Shown: one piece after another, positions 54,643 through 64,000 of the stretch
Layout of the letters: each line of letters begins with the position of its first letter
How positions within the stretch are numbered: position 1 is the first letter of the stretch
Notes under the pieces: model-generated
What the model saw: the letters and a program-made list of their open reading frames with translations, nothing else
Told to the model about the DNA's origin: nothing
The model's database searches: none
Program-made: the position numbers and the translations under genes
NCBI RefSeq assembly: GCF_015672735.1
Contig: NZ_JADABY010000043.1
Location: 1 to 64,000 of the forward strand
Reading direction: 5' to 3'
Source of the DNA: Citrobacter sp. Res13-Sevr-PEB04-36
GTDB lineage: Bacteria > Pseudomonadota > Gammaproteobacteria > Enterobacterales > Enterobacteriaceae
DNA: 64,000 nt

Positions 54643-55165
54643 TCTTGTGCTTGCCAGCTCTCTTCTGGCCGCCAGCATTCCGGCATTTGCCGTCACCGGC
54701 GATACCGAGCAGCCGATTCACATTGAATCGGACCAGCAGTCCCTGGATATGCAGGGCAACGTGGTGACGTTTACCGGTAATGTTATCGTGACGCAGGGCA
54801 CCATCAAAATTAACGCCGATAAAGTCGTCGTGACCCGTCCAGGCGGTGAAGACGGTAAAGAAGTGATCGACGGTTATGGCAATCCGGCAACGTTTTACCA
54901 GATGCAGGATAACGGTAAACCCGTTAACGGCCATGCTTTACAGATGCACTATGAACTGGCAAAAGATTTCGTTGTGCTGACAGGTAAAGCTTATCTGGAG
55001 CAGGTGGACAGCAACATCACCGGCGACAAAATTACCTATCTGGTAAAAGAGCAGAAAATGCAGGCCTTCAGTGATAAAGGCAAACGCGTCACCACCGTTC
55101 TGGTGCCGTCACAACTGCAGGATAAAAACAAAACCAAGGCTCCAGCAGAGAAAAAAGGTAACTGA
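54611..55165 (+). CDS. lptA: LptA, periplasmic LPS bridge protein
   Basis: Jellyroll protein that forms the periplasmic bridge for LPS between LptC and LptD. 184 aa (E. coli 185). Signal peptide cleaved after about residue 27 (SIPAFA/VTGDTE). DQQSLDMQGNVVTFTGNVIV is the start of the OstA-type fold; the C-terminal tail is Lys-rich. In E. coli this gene also has a sigma-E promoter inside the upstream genes; not tested here. Confidence 0.96.
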   Translation: MKSKTNKLSLNLVLASSLLAASIPAFAVTGDTEQPIHIESDQQSLDMQGNVVTFTGNVIVTQGTIKINADKVVVTRPGGEDGKEVIDGYGNPATFYQMQDNGKPVNGHALQMHYELAKDFVVLTGKAYLEQVDSNITGDKITYLVKEQKMQAFSDKGKRVTTVLVPSQLQDKNKTKAPAEKKGN

Positions 55166-55171
55166 TTCGTT

Positions 55172-55897
55172 ATGGCAACATTAACTGCAAAGAACCTTGC
55201 AAAAGCCTATAAAGGCCGCCGTGTGGTGGAAGACGTCAGTTTGACCGTCAACTCCGGGGAGATCGTCGGTCTGCTCGGCCCGAACGGCGCGGGCAAAACA
55301 ACGACATTTTACATGGTGGTGGGCATTGTGCCGCGCGATGCGGGCAACATCATCATCGATGACGAAGACATCAGCCTGCTGCCACTGCATGCACGCGCCC
55401 GTCGCGGCATCGGCTACTTACCGCAGGAAGCCTCTATTTTTCGTCGTCTGAGCGTATTTGATAACCTGATGGCGGTGCTGCAAATTCGTGACGATCTCTC
55501 CAGCGAGCAGCGCGAAGATCGCGCCAACGAACTGATGGAAGAGTTCCATATTGAGCACCTGCGCGACAGCCTGGGACAATCGCTGTCCGGGGGCGAACGT
55601 CGGCGTGTGGAAATCGCCCGTGCGTTGGCCGCAAATCCGAAGTTTATCCTGCTGGATGAACCATTTGCGGGTGTTGACCCGATCTCCGTTATTGATATCA
55701 AACGTATTATTGAACACCTGCGCGACAGCGGATTGGGTGTGCTGATCACCGACCACAACGTTCGCGAAACGCTGGCGGTCTGTGAACGCGCCTATATTGT
55801 GAGTCAGGGACATCTGATCGCACACGGCACGCCGACAGAAATACTGCAAGACGAACACGTTAAGCGCGTATACCTTGGGGAAGACTTCAGACTCTGA
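55172..55897 (+). CDS. lptB: LptB, LPS export ABC transporter ATPase
   Basis: Cytoplasmic ATPase of LptB2FGC, 241 aa as in E. coli. Walker [10 protein letters not shown] (36-44), signature LSGGERRR (about 138), Walker [14 protein letters not shown] (about 158-170), switch His in ITDHNVRE. Six bases separate it from lptA; rpoN follows after 46. Confidence 0.98.
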   Translation: MATLTAKNLAKAYKGRRVVEDVSLTVNSGEIVGLLGPNGAGKTTTFYMVVGIVPRDAGNIIIDDEDISLLPLHARARRGIGYLPQEASIFRRLSVFDNLMAVLQIRDDLSSEQREDRANELMEEFHIEHLRDSLGQSLSGGERRRVEIARALAANPKFILLDEPFAGVDPISVIDIKRIIEHLRDSGLGVLITDHNVRETLAVCERAYIVSQGHLIAHGTPTEILQDEHVKRVYLGEDFRL

Positions 55898-55943
55898 TAG
55901 GGTAGAAGACGTCACGTTACCGCAGGAGAAAACCACTCTGAAC

Positions 55944-57377
55944 ATGAAGCAAGGTTTGCAACTCAGGCTTAGCCAACAACTGGCGATGACGCCTCAGCTA
56001 CAACAGGCTATCCGTCTGTTGCAGTTGTCCACGCTGGAACTTCAGCAAGAACTTCAGCAAGCGCTGGAAAGTAACCCACTGCTCGAGCAAACCGATCTTC
56101 ACGACGAAATTGATACCCAAGAAAAACAGGACAGCGATTCCCTCGATACCGCAGACGCTCTCGAACAAAAAGAGATGCCGGAAGAGTTGCCGCTGGATGC
56201 CAGTTGGGATGAGATTTACACCGCGGGCACGCCATCTGGCACCAGCGGGGATTACATCGACGACGAACTGCCTGTGTATCAGGGTGAAACCACGCAATCA
56301 CTACAGGATTACCTGATGTGGCAAGTGGGGTTGACCCCGTTTTCTGATACCGATCGCGCCATTGCCACATCAATTGTCGATGCGGTGGATGACACCGGGT
56401 ATCTCACTGTTTCTCTGGACGATATTCTCGAAAGCATGGGCGATGACGACATTGGTCTCGATGAAATCGAAGCCGTGCTTAAACGAGTCCAACGCTTTGA
56501 TCCGGTTGGCGTGGCGGCAAAAGATCTCCGAGATTGCCTACTGATCCAATTGTCGCAGTTTGACAAAGCCACTCCGTGGCTGACAGAAGCAAGACTCATC
56601 ATCAGCGATCACCTCGATCTGTTAGCCAATCACGATTTCCGCTCGCTTATGCGCGTGACCCGACTTAAAGAAGATGTGCTGAAAGAAGCCGTCAATCTGA
56701 TCCAGTCGCTGGATCCAAGACCCGGGCAGTCGATCCAAACCGGTGAGCCGGAATACGTGATCCCGGATGTGCTGGTACGTAAGCATAACGATCGTTGGAT
56801 CGTCGAACTGAACAGCGATAGCATTCCACGCTTACAGATTAATCAGCACTATGCCGCCATGTGTAATGGTGCACGCAACGATGCCGACAGCCAGTTTATT
56901 CGTACGAATTTACAGGATGCGAAATGGCTGATTAAAAGTCTGGAAAGCCGCAACGACACGCTGTTGCGCGTCAGTCGCTGTATCGTTGAGCAGCAACAGG
57001 CCTTCTTTGAGCAAGGCGAAGAATTTATGAAACCGATGGTGCTGGCAGATATCGCCCAGGCCGTCGAGATGCACGAATCGACCATTTCCCGAGTGACCAC
57101 GCAAAAGTATCTGCACAGTCCGCGCGGCATTTTTGAACTCAAGTATTTCTTTTCCAGCCATGTTAATACTGAAGGCGGAGGCGAAGCCTCTTCTACAGCG
57201 ATACGCGCGCTGGTGAAGAAATTAATTGCGGCCGAGAACCCTGCGAAACCGCTGAGTGACAGCAAGTTAACCTCTATGCTGTCAGAACAAGGTATCATGG
57301 TGGCACGCCGCACCGTTGCGAAGTACCGAGAGTCTTTATCCATTCCGCCGTCTAACCAGCGCAAACAACTGGTCTGA
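55944..57377 (+). CDS. rpoN: RNA polymerase sigma-54 factor RpoN
   Basis: Alternative sigma factor for nitrogen-stress and many other enhancer-dependent genes. 477 aa as in E. coli. Region I is Gln/Leu-rich (1-50), region II acidic (about 55-120), then the core-binding and DNA-binding regions with an HTH (about 365-390) and the RpoN box [10 protein letters not shown] (about 454-463). The ATG at 55944 is the family start; the longer frame would extend into lptB. Confidence 0.97.
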   Translation: MKQGLQLRLSQQLAMTPQLQQAIRLLQLSTLELQQELQQALESNPLLEQTDLHDEIDTQEKQDSDSLDTADALEQKEMPEELPLDASWDEIYTAGTPSGTSGDYIDDELPVYQGETTQSLQDYLMWQVGLTPFSDTDRAIATSIVDAVDDTGYLTVSLDDILESMGDDDIGLDEIEAVLKRVQRFDPVGVAAKDLRDCLLIQLSQFDKATPWLTEARLIISDHLDLLANHDFRSLMRVTRLKEDVLKEAVNLIQSLDPRPGQSIQTGEPEYVIPDVLVRKHNDRWIVELNSDSIPRLQINQHYAAMCNGARNDADSQFIRTNLQDAKWLIKSLESRNDTLLRVSRCIVEQQQAFFEQGEEFMKPMVLADIAQAVEMHESTISRVTTQKYLHSPRGIFELKYFFSSHVNTEGGGEASSTAIRALVKKLIAAENPAKPLSDSKLTSMLSEQGIMVARRTVAKYRESLSIPPSNQRKQLV

Positions 57378-57399
57378 CCCAACCGATAAGGAAGACACT

Positions 57400-57687
57400 A
57401 TGCAGCTCAACATCACTGGAAACAACGTCGAAATTACTGAAGCACTGCGTGACTTTGTGAACACAAAGTTCGCCAAACTTGAGCAATATTTCGACCGGAT
57501 TAATCAGGTCTATATTGTGTTGAAAGTGGAGAAGGTGACACACATCTCGGATGCAACACTGCATGTGAACGGTGGCGAAATTCATGCCAGCGCGGAAGGT
57601 CAGGATATGTACGCCGCCATTGACGGTTTAATTGATAAACTGGCTCGGCAGTTAACAAAACATAAAGATAAACTGAAACAGCACTAA
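57400..57687 (+). CDS. hpf: ribosome hibernation promoting factor Hpf
   Basis: 95 aa protein that binds the 30S decoding site and drives 100S dimer formation in stationary phase. Short form of the family (no C-terminal dimerisation domain) as in E. coli. Conserved LNITGNNVEITEALRDFV and DMYAAIDGLIDKLARQL. The ATG at 57400 follows AAGGAAG; it lies 22 bases after rpoN. Confidence 0.97.
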   Translation: MQLNITGNNVEITEALRDFVNTKFAKLEQYFDRINQVYIVLKVEKVTHISDATLHVNGGEIHASAEGQDMYAAIDGLIDKLARQLTKHKDKLKQH

Positions 57688-57716
57688 CTTGTCCGGGCAG
57701 TTAGCGGGTGCAGGAC

Positions 57717-57741
57717 GGCCTGTTGTGAAGCACAACAGGCC
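57717..57741 (+). other. strong hairpin between hpf and ptsN
   Basis: GGCCTGTTGTG-AAG-CACAACAGGCC, a perfect 11-bp stem with a 3-nt loop and no T run after it (ATTTGTAC). More likely an mRNA processing or stability element than a terminator. Confidence 0.6.
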
Positions 57742-57770
57742 ATTTGTACAGTTAGCGCTTAGGTGAAATT

Positions 57771-58262
57771 ATGACAAATAACGATACGACTCTACAACTG
57801 AGCACTGTTCTTAACCAGGAATGTACGCGTGCGGCCGTTCACTGCCAAAGCAAAAAACGCGCATTGGAAATCATTAGTGAACTGGCAGCAAAGCAGCTGA
57901 GCTTGCCTTCTCAGGTGGTGTTTGAAGCCATTCTGACGCGTGAAAAAATGGGTAGTACCGGCATCGGCAATGGTATTGCCATTCCGCACGGAAAGCTGGA
58001 AGAAGACACGCTACGCGCGGTCGGCGTGTTTGTGCAACTCGAAACGCCTATTGCGTTCGACGCCATTGATAATCAACCGGTCGATTTGTTGTTCGCTCTG
58101 CTGGTTCCCGCCGATCAAACCAAGACGCACTTGCACACCTTGTCACTGGTTGCAAAACGGCTGGCAGATAAAACCATCTGTCGTCGCCTGCGCGCCGCGC
58201 AGAGCGATCAGGAGTTGTATCAAATCATCACGGACACCGAAGGTGGACAGGATGAAGCATAA
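57771..58262 (+). CDS. ptsN: PTS IIA-like nitrogen-regulatory protein PtsN (EIIA-Ntr)
   Basis: Phospho-acceptor of the nitrogen PTS; its phosphorylation state controls K+ transport, PhoR/KdpD and other targets. 163 aa as in E. coli. Active His73 is in NGIAIPHGKL. It is encoded between hpf and rapZ, with npr, its phosphodonor, two genes downstream. Confidence 0.97.
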   Translation: MTNNDTTLQLSTVLNQECTRAAVHCQSKKRALEIISELAAKQLSLPSQVVFEAILTREKMGSTGIGNGIAIPHGKLEEDTLRAVGVFVQLETPIAFDAIDNQPVDLLFALLVPADQTKTHLHTLSLVAKRLADKTICRRLRAAQSDQELYQIITDTEGGQDEA

Positions 58263-58307
58263 CAACCCAATGGCATCCTTTTTTGTCGTTGTGAGGAGAA
58301 ACAGTAC

Positions 58308-59162
58308 ATGGTACTGATGATCGTCAGCGGTCGTTCAGGGTCAGGCAAATCTGTCGCCCTACGTGCGCTGGAAGATATGGGTTTTTACTGCGTGGATAAC
58401 CTTCCCGTGGTGCTGTTGCCCGATCTGGCCCGTACATTGGCCGATAGCCAAATTTCTGCGGCCGTCAGCATTGATGTGCGCAACATGCCTGAGTCGCCAG
58501 AAATTTTCGAGCAGGCAATGAATAACCTGCCTGAAGGTTTCTCGCCGCAGTTGCTGTTCCTTGATGCTGACCGTAACACGCTGATCCGCCGCTACAGTGA
58601 TACCCGTCGACTGCACCCACTCTCCAGCAAAAATCTGTCGCTGGAAAGCGCAATTGATAAAGAAAGCGACTTGCTGGAGCCGCTGCGTTCCCGCGCGGAC
58701 CTGATCGTCGACACCTCTGAAATGTCCGTGCACGAACTGGCAGAAATGTTGCGTACCCGACTGCTGGGCAAGCGTGAACGTGAACTGACCATGGTGTTTG
58801 AGTCCTTCGGCTTCAAGCACGGCATCCCGATTGACGCGGATTACGTCTTTGACGTGCGCTTCCTGCCGAACCCACACTGGGATCCCAAACTGCGTCCAAT
58901 GACCGGTCTGGACAGGCCCGTCGCCGCGTTTCTCGACCGTCACACAGAAGTACACAATTTTATCTACCAAACTCGCAGCTATCTTGAGCTATGGTTACCC
59001 ATGCTGGAGACCAACAACCGCAGCTACCTCACCGTAGCCATCGGCTGTACCGGCGGGAAACACCGTTCGGTGTATATTGCAGAGCAGCTGGCAGACTACT
59101 TCCGCTCACGCGGTAAAAACGTACAGTCACGCCATCGTACGCTGGAAAAACGCAAATCATGA
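58308..59162 (+). CDS. rapZ: RNase adapter protein RapZ
   Basis: Binds the small RNA GlmZ and hands it to RNase E, linking glucosamine-6-phosphate level to GlmS synthesis. 284 aa as in E. coli. Walker A GRSGSGKS (8-15) and a Walker B-like segment, then a C-terminal domain with [13 protein letters not shown] and the [18 protein letters not shown] basic tail that binds RNA. Overlaps npr by 4 bases (ATGA). Confidence 0.97.
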   Translation: MVLMIVSGRSGSGKSVALRALEDMGFYCVDNLPVVLLPDLARTLADSQISAAVSIDVRNMPESPEIFEQAMNNLPEGFSPQLLFLDADRNTLIRRYSDTRRLHPLSSKNLSLESAIDKESDLLEPLRSRADLIVDTSEMSVHELAEMLRTRLLGKRERELTMVFESFGFKHGIPIDADYVFDVRFLPNPHWDPKLRPMTGLDRPVAAFLDRHTEVHNFIYQTRSYLELWLPMLETNNRSYLTVAIGCTGGKHRSVYIAEQLADYFRSRGKNVQSRHRTLEKRKS

Positions 59163-59431
59163 CCGTGAAGCAGACTGTTGAAATCACCAATAAGCTGGGC
59201 ATGCACGCCCGGCCAGCAATGAAGCTGTTTGAATTAATGCAGGGTTTTGAAGCGGAAGTACTGTTACGTAACGACGAAGGCACAGAGGCAGAAGCGAACA
59301 GCGTCATTGCCCTGCTGATGTTGGATTCCGCCAAAGGTCGCCAGATAGAGGTTGAAGCCTCTGGTCCACAGGAAGCAGAAGCCCTGGCAGCGGTGATTGC
59401 GCTGTTTAATTCGGGGTTTGACGAGGATTAG
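59159..59431 (+). CDS. npr: phosphocarrier protein NPr (nitrogen PTS HPr)
   Basis: 90 aa HPr-like carrier that passes phosphate from EI-Ntr to PtsN. Active His16 is in [12 protein letters not shown]. Lacks the Ser46-type kinase site context of Gram-positive HPr. Last gene of the rpoN operon; a BIME follows. Confidence 0.97.
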   Translation: MTVKQTVEITNKLGMHARPAMKLFELMQGFEAEVLLRNDEGTEAEANSVIALLMLDSAKGRQIEVEASGPQEAEALAAVIALFNSGFDED

Positions 59432-59464
59432 TCAGTACAGCACTACCATTTCAGTACGTAGCGA

Positions 59465-59548
59465 GTAGGTCGGATAAGGCGTTTACGCCGCATCCGGCAA
59501 TGTCGTTGTGTCGTATTCTGCCTGATGCGCTGCGCTTATCAGGCCTAC
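59465..59548. repeat. BIME (two REP units) between npr and mtgA
   Basis: GTAGGTCGGATAAGGCG...CGCCGCATCCGGCA, then GCCTGATGCGCTGCGCTTATCAGGCCTAC in the other orientation; between convergent genes. Confidence 0.87.
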
Positions 59549-59568
59549 AAAAACAGCGTCAGCATCGA

Positions 59569-60288
59569 CTAATACAGCTTATTTTCCCGCATAAACGACT
59601 CACCGCCTAACTGGCGCATTTGCCGCATGATCCAAGCCTGACGGTTACGTACATAGCCTGACGGAGCATTCGCCTTAAAACGCAGAGGATTGGGCAGCAC
59701 CGCCGCCAGCAATGCGGCTTCTGACTGACTCAAGCGACTGGCCGGTTTATGAAAATAACGTTGTGATGCCGCTTCCACGCCAAATACGCCGTCGCCAAAC
59801 TCGGCGATGTTCAGATAAATGGTCAGAATACGTTTCTTGCTCCACACCGTTTCCATACCCAGCGTGATTCCGGCTTCCAGGCCTTTACGCACCCAACTGC
59901 GTCCGTCCCACAGAAAGAGATTTTTTGCCGTCTGCTGCGAGAGCGTCGACGCCCCACGAATACGGCTTTCATTGCGCTCATTATGCGCCAGCGCTTTTTC
60001 TATTGCCGAGACATCAAACCCCCAGTGCTGAGGGAATTTTTGGTCTTCTGCGGCAATGACCGCCAGCCCCATCCACGGCGAGATCTCATCCATGCTGACC
60101 CAGTCAGAATGCGCCACATAGCCAAAATCACCGTGCAGCCAGGCACTAATTTGTCGTTCAGCCATCACCGCAGAAAAGGGAACCGGCAGCACGCTGAAGA
60201 GGGCTATGCCCCCGCCCCAAAACACAGCGAGGACAATGACTGCCCGCAGAAAAAACCGCCGCAAAAAGGCAGTCACCCCTTTTTTCAT
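59569..60288 (-). CDS. mtgA: monofunctional biosynthetic peptidoglycan transglycosylase MtgA
   Basis: Single-domain GT51 glycosyltransferase that polymerises lipid II and localises at the division site. 239 aa (E. coli 242). One N-terminal membrane segment (about 10-31), then [12 protein letters not shown] with the catalytic Glu, and [16 protein letters not shown]. The first few residues differ from E. coli. The start overlaps the elbB stop by 4 bases (ATGA). Confidence 0.96.
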   Translation of the reverse strand: MKKGVTAFLRRFFLRAVIVLAVFWGGGIALFSVLPVPFSAVMAERQISAWLHGDFGYVAHSDWVSMDEISPWMGLAVIAAEDQKFPQHWGFDVSAIEKALAHNERNESRIRGASTLSQQTAKNLFLWDGRSWVRKGLEAGITLGMETVWSKKRILTIYLNIAEFGDGVFGVEAASQRYFHKPASRLSQSEAALLAAVLPNPLRFKANAPSGYVRNRQAWIMRQMRQLGGESFMRENKLY

Positions 60289-60938
60289 TCAGCTAGCACC
60301 AGCACACGTGATACCAGCTTGTCGATCCCGCTCGCGGCCTGGGCAATATCTTGCGCCAGCATATAAGCTGGCGTGGTCACGATTTTGTGGTCTTCATCGA
60401 CCACAATATCATCGACCGGACACGGCACATGCTCTGCCCCCATATCTTCCAGCACTTCCGCAGTATCAATATCGGTGCCAATCGTCAGACGCAGCGGAAA
60501 ATCGAATATTTTAGGCAACATCGCCGGGGCAATGCACATGAACCCCAACGGCTTACCGGATTGATGCATGGAGACTGCCAGCGCGGCTAAGTCGCTATCC
60601 ACCCGACATTCGCTGCCCTGGCTAGCGAAATTACTCAGATTCTTCGCCGCACCGAATCCACCGGGTACAATCAGCGCATCCAGTTCAGCAGAGACCGCCT
60701 GGGCAAGCGGGCGAATATCACCACGGGTTATACGTGCAGCCTCGATCAGGACATTGCGGGTGTCCTGCATGGGCTCGCCGGTCAGATGATTAATCACATC
60801 TGTTTGTTGTTTATCCGGCGCAAAGCAGATGGCCTGAGCCCCATTACGGGCAATAGCCAGCAGCGTTAACACAGCTTCATGGATCTCTGAGCCGTCATAC
60901 ACGCCGCATCCGCCGAGCACTACGCCAATTTTTTTCAT
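60285..60938 (-). CDS. elbB: ElbB, DJ-1/PfpI-family glyoxalase-like protein
   Basis: DJ-1 superfamily protein of 217 aa, reported as a glyoxalase III-type enzyme and linked to isoprenoid effects when altered in E. coli. The nucleophile elbow region [10 protein letters not shown] has the Cys; the acidic partner is in [14 protein letters not shown]. In vivo role uncertain. Co-translated with mtgA. A long inverted repeat lies just upstream. Confidence 0.94.
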   Translation of the reverse strand: MKKIGVVLGGCGVYDGSEIHEAVLTLLAIARNGAQAICFAPDKQQTDVINHLTGEPMQDTRNVLIEAARITRGDIRPLAQAVSAELDALIVPGGFGAAKNLSNFASQGSECRVDSDLAALAVSMHQSGKPLGFMCIAPAMLPKIFDFPLRLTIGTDIDTAEVLEDMGAEHVPCPVDDIVVDEDHKIVTTPAYMLAQDIAQAASGIDKLVSRVLVLAE

Positions 60939-60963
60939 CGTGATACTCCTTTCGCAACTGGCT

Positions 60964-60996
60964 GTAGCATATTAATAATTCTTATTAAAATGCTAC
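60964..60996. promoter_or_regulatory. 33-bp inverted repeat between elbB and arcZ
   Basis: GTAGCAT-A-TTAATAA-TTC-TTATTAA-A-ATGCTAC: perfect complementarity over 14 of 15 positions per arm around a 3-nt centre. It lies 26 bases before elbB and about 60 before arcZ. The AT-rich inner part resembles ArcA-type sequence, and ArcA is known to repress arcZ in E. coli, but the match is not decisive. Confidence 0.5.
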
Positions 60997-61055
60997 GCTT
61001 CACACATTTAACTGATTCATGTAACAAATTATTTAAGATTTGCTATCTTAACTGC

Positions 61056-61178
61056 GTGCGGCCTGAAAATTAGGGCTGTGCCCTTGTAAACAATGATAAT
61101 AATTTACGGCGCAGCAACGATTTCCCTGGTGTTGGCGCAGTATTCGCGCACCCCGGCTAAGCCGGGGTCATTTTTTTT
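61056..61178 (+). ncRNA. arcZ: ArcZ (SraH/RyhA) Hfq-binding small RNA
   Basis: Hfq-dependent small RNA that activates rpoS and represses several mRNAs, including arcB. The 5' end GTGCGGCCTG and the active 3' half from about 61120 (ATTTCCCTGGTGTTGGCGCA and GTATTCGCGC) are nearly as in E. coli. It ends in CCCCGGC-TAA-GCCGGGG and T8, whose T run lies inside the arcB 3' end (about 11-base antisense overlap). A -10 TATCTT (61044-61049) stands 6 bases before the start. Confidence 0.92.
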
Positions 61179-63504
61179 CAACACTCGCCACCCAGGCTCT
61201 TAATACTGCCACGTCGTGCTGCCACTCTTGCTTCATCTCTTCAATCCATTCCGCCACGTTATCTTCCCAGGCAGGAAGGTCCGGGGATTGAATTTGCTGA
61301 CCCAACTGTTGCAGATGGCGCAGACCGACCGATCCCGCGGCACCTTTGATTTTGTGGCCCTCCTCAACAACGCCCTTTTTATCACGCGCGGTCAGATTGG
61401 ACTCCAGCACGCTCAAATATCCCGGCATCATCTTCTCAAATACCGCCAATCCGTCGGTAATTAACTTCGGTCCCACCAGCTCGAGGTATTGTTCCAACAT
61501 GGGAATATCTAACAGCGCTTGCGATTTACTGCTTTCTTCAGATGTCACAGTGCTCTCCTCTTTGTTTCGGCTATCCCAGTATTTTTTGATCATGGCGGTT
61601 AATGCCGGCACCGACAGCGGCTTACTCAGCACGTCATCCATACCTGCATCCAGATATTCTTTTTTATCTTTCAAAACATTGGCGGTAAGCGCTACCAGCG
61701 GCGGCAGATCTTCCCGCGCATATTTTTGCGTCAACTCTCTGGAGATATCCAGGCCCGTCATATCCGGCAGCTGGATATCCAACAGCACGAGGTCATACTC
61801 ACCCGGTTGGAACATTTCCAGCGCGGCTTTCCCGGTCATAGCGACATCCACGCTGTTGCCCAGTTTTTCCAGCACCGAACGGGCAACAATCACGTTCAGT
61901 TCAATGTCTTCCACCAGCAGCACATTCAGCGCAGGCAACGGCATGTCGTCTTCTTCGAAGGCGTCTTCTATCTCTTCCGCAACGGCAGGGGCGTGAACGG
62001 TAAGGGTAAAGACAGAGCCTTTCCCCGGCTGGCTGGAAACCGTAATATCGCCGCCCATGTTTTTTGCCAGACGACGAGACACCGCCAGGCCAATCCCGGT
62101 CCCGGTTGCTGGTTTACCGCCATTACTATCCTTCACCTGATAATACATGGCGAAGATTTTATCCTGCTCATCCTGCGGAATACCGATACCGGAATCTTCC
62201 ACTTCAAAATGCAGCATGCTTCCTTTGTCATAGCGCGCCCGCACGGTAACCTGCCCTTGCTGGGTAAACTTCACGGCATTGCTGATCAGATTCCACAGGA
62301 TTTGACGCAGACGCGTCCCATCGGTAATGACCTTATGCGGCAGGGGCAATGTCGGATCAAGCACAAAGCGCAGCCCTTTTTGCTGCGCCTGAAGACCAGA
62401 GAGGTTTTCCAGATCTGCCATAAAGCTGGTGAAATCTATCGGCTGGTTATCGAGCTGAACTTTACGCCGCTCCATCTTATCCATGTCGATAATATCGTTG
62501 AAAATATTCCCCAGCGTAACGGCAGAAACATGGATGGTTTTCAGGTATTTTTCCTGCTCGGCGGTCAGATCCGTATCCAGCAGGATCCGACTTAAACCGA
62601 CAATGCCGTTCAGCGGTGTACGTAGTTCGTGACTGATCGTCGAAATGAAAGTGGTCTTGTCGCGACTGGCCCGTTCGAGCGCATCCTGGTAGCGCTTACG
62701 CTCGGTAATATCGCGGCCAAAGCCCATCAAACCGTGTCGTTTACCAACGCGGTCGTAATAAGGCACTTTACGAATTTCAAAGCAGGCTTTACGTCCGTCC
62801 GGGTAATCCAGCCATTGTTCATAGGTTAACGAGACATTATGGCGGAACACTTTCTCGTCAGTCTCGATAACTTTTTCAGCCGCCTCTGGCGAGTAAACTT
62901 CAATCGGCTTTAAATTCACCAGCTGCTTTTCGCTCTTGCCGGTCAGTAATTCCATGGCGCGGTTACAGCCAGAGAACTCTTTATCTTCATTGCGATAAAA
63001 CACCAGATCCGGCGAGGCATCGAGAAAAGATCGCAGAAAAGAGGACTGTTGCTCCAGCTGGATCTGCGCCTCTTCACGTTCTTTAATTTCGACTTTGAGC
63101 TGTTCAAACGTTTCCTGGCGCTCCGCCTCCGCCTTTTCACGTTCGACAATTTCCTGGTTAAGCTGCGAAATATTGTCCTTCAACTGCACGTTAAGCTTGA
63201 GATCGCGCTCACGCATCTCTTCCAGCTTCTGTACCAGCCGTGACAGGCGTTGCCGGGACTCCTCCAGTTGCTCCACGACTACCGACAGGAAATAGACCGC
63301 CCAGGGGGTAATTAACAGACCAAAAAAGATGGAGCGAATAACATCAATACTTTCTACCTGGCCATGCAGCACCATGGTGACAGCCATTTGCACCACAATC
63401 GCCAACACAACCAAAGCCAGCGCCAATAGCAGCGAAAAACGCACCAGACCTAACTTCATCATCAGGTCGACATAATACTGCGCCAGCATTCGAATTTGCT
63501 TCAT
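61168..63504 (-). CDS. arcB: aerobic respiration control sensor kinase ArcB
   Basis: Tripartite hybrid histidine kinase that senses quinone redox state and phosphorylates ArcA. 778 aa as in E. coli. Two membrane segments (about 23-42 and 58-77), a coiled-coil linker, a PAS domain with the redox cysteines in SGCNRA (about 180) and RKACFEIR (about 241), phosphorylated His in ISHELRTPLNG (about 292), receiver Asp in LVLLDIQLP (about 576) and HPt His in EGHKIKGAAGS (about 717). The ATG at 63504 is the family start. Its 3' end overlaps the convergent ArcZ gene. Confidence 0.97.
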   Translation of the reverse strand: MKQIRMLAQYYVDLMMKLGLVRFSLLLALALVVLAIVVQMAVTMVLHGQVESIDVIRSIFFGLLITPWAVYFLSVVVEQLEESRQRLSRLVQKLEEMRERDLKLNVQLKDNISQLNQEIVEREKAEAERQETFEQLKVEIKEREEAQIQLEQQSSFLRSFLDASPDLVFYRNEDKEFSGCNRAMELLTGKSEKQLVNLKPIEVYSPEAAEKVIETDEKVFRHNVSLTYEQWLDYPDGRKACFEIRKVPYYDRVGKRHGLMGFGRDITERKRYQDALERASRDKTTFISTISHELRTPLNGIVGLSRILLDTDLTAEQEKYLKTIHVSAVTLGNIFNDIIDMDKMERRKVQLDNQPIDFTSFMADLENLSGLQAQQKGLRFVLDPTLPLPHKVITDGTRLRQILWNLISNAVKFTQQGQVTVRARYDKGSMLHFEVEDSGIGIPQDEQDKIFAMYYQVKDSNGGKPATGTGIGLAVSRRLAKNMGGDITVSSQPGKGSVFTLTVHAPAVAEEIEDAFEEDDMPLPALNVLLVEDIELNVIVARSVLEKLGNSVDVAMTGKAALEMFQPGEYDLVLLDIQLPDMTGLDISRELTQKYAREDLPPLVALTANVLKDKKEYLDAGMDDVLSKPLSVPALTAMIKKYWDSRNKEESTVTSEESSKSQALLDIPMLEQYLELVGPKLITDGLAVFEKMMPGYLSVLESNLTARDKKGVVEEGHKIKGAAGSVGLRHLQQLGQQIQSPDLPAWEDNVAEWIEEMKQEWQHDVAVLRAWVASVEKK

Positions 63505-63616
63505 AGAGGGTTCCTTCACGACAACTTGGCACAATAATACTCAATTCTCGGCGTGACGTTTGAGATTGTGCAATAAATGCGGGGGCTATCGGTGAAATGA
63601 CTCAGGAGAGGTCATC

Positions 63617-63693
63617 GTAGGCCTGATAAGCGAAGCGCCATCAGGCAAGCAGGCGCAGAATGCCGGATGTCGGCTTTGCCTTATCCGGCCTAC
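63617..63693. repeat. BIME (two REP units) between yhcC and arcB
   Basis: GTAGGCCTGATAAGCG...CGCCATCAGGC, then TGCCGGATGTCGGC...GCCTTATCCGGCCTAC. Located in the gap between the yhcC stop and the arcB promoter. Confidence 0.87.
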
Positions 63694-63699
63694 AGATGG

Positions 63700-64000
63700 T
63701 TAGCTCCCCGGCAAAAACCACGGCGTTCCAAGAGCCGAGCCTTGTACACCATGTTCATTGAGATAACGATCCAGTTCAACCATCCCCGTCCAGCGATTTT
63801 CACACCACAGCGGCGCCAGCAACGTCGGGCGACGGGCGCTGGCGGAAATACGATGATAGATGACCTCTGGCGGGGTATGGCGAATCATCTCACCCGCCGT
63901 TACCGTATAATCAGCCAGCTCAATACCACTCAGACGCCCTGCTTCCCAGGCCTTCGCCATAATGCTGCCCTGTACGATATGCAGCGGATGCAGCTTAATA
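63700..64000 (-). CDS. yhcC: YhcC, radical SAM family protein (C-terminal part only)
   Basis: The frame is open to the window end, so only about the last 100 residues of a protein of about 309 aa are visible. The visible part, with EMIRHTPPEVIYHRISASAR and LLAPLWCENRWTGM, closely resembles the C-terminus of E. coli YhcC, a radical SAM protein of the elongator-3-like group. The Fe-S cysteines would be in the missing N-terminal part. The reading frame continues past the Met at 63960, so that is not the start. Confidence 0.9.
   Translation of the reverse strand, partial: IKLHPLHIVQGSIMAKAWEAGRLSGIELADYTVTAGEMIRHTPPEVIYHRISASARRPTLLAPLWCENRWTGMVELDRYLNEHGVQGSALGTPWFLPGS

Noticed and set aside
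57717-57741. Intrinsic terminator between hpf and ptsN
   Set aside because: The stem is strong but no T run follows, and ptsN-rapZ-npr are normally co-transcribed; kept as a hairpin only.

Overview
The window is a 64 kb piece of the core chromosome of an enterobacterium close to Escherichia and Salmonella. Gene order and most proteins match the E. coli K-12 region running from the aga operon to arcB/yhcC. The accessory content differs: the fimbrial genes found in E. coli between agaI and rsmI are replaced by a Fic gene, the yraQ, yhbO and yhbX positions are empty, and a LysR/isoaspartyl-peptidase/DcuC cassette lies between secG and glmM. A Citrobacter-like species is the best guess, but this rests on memory of gene order and not on a search. 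REP/BIME palindromes and three 127-bp ERIC elements also fit the family.

Layout. 1-2314: 3' end of an N-acetylgalactosamine PTS operon (agaC, agaD, agaI). 2318-3319: Fic protein, translationally coupled behind rsmI. 3322-9848: rsmI, divergent lpoA-yraN-diaA-dolP, then yraR, yhbP, yhbQ, yhbS. 9842-13556: O2-independent ubiquinone genes ubiT, ubiU and ubiV, and the luciferase-like yhbW. 13643-27745: a minus-strand translation/RNA-decay block read in the order tRNA-fMet, rimP, nusA, infB, rbfA, truB, rpsO, pnp, nlpI, yrbN, deaD, followed by mtr. 28091-30082: argG, tRNA-Leu, secG. 30252-33906: the LysR/IadA/DcuC cassette. 33950-39936: glmM, folP, ftsH, rlmE, yhbY, greA. 40186-47997: dacB, obgE, yhbE, rpmA, rplU, ispB, sfsB, murA, ibaG. 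48168-51279: mlaFEDCB, for retrograde phospholipid transport. 51495-59431: yrbG, kdsD, kdsC, lptC, lptA, lptB, rpoN, hpf, ptsN, rapZ, npr, combining LPS supply and export, sigma-54 and the nitrogen PTS. 59569-64000: mtgA, elbB, the ArcZ small RNA, arcB and the end of yhcC.

Together the genes serve envelope building (lpoA, dacB, murA, mtgA, glmM, mla, kds/lpt), translation and RNA turnover, and anaerobic adaptation (ubiTUV, arcB, ArcZ). Nothing in the window looks like a large undescribed system. The best leads are small: the Fic gene and its 12-bp repeats, the isoaspartyl-peptide cassette with a clean LysR-type box, unassigned palindromes in the ubiT/ubiU, yhbW and elbB/arcZ intergenic regions, an upstream reading frame with a strong ribosome site at dacB, and an ERIC end that may supply the rpsO promoter. 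Start sites were moved inward from the longest reading frame where remembered E. coli protein lengths or a ribosome site supported it. Family matches come from recalled protein sequences; no search was run.
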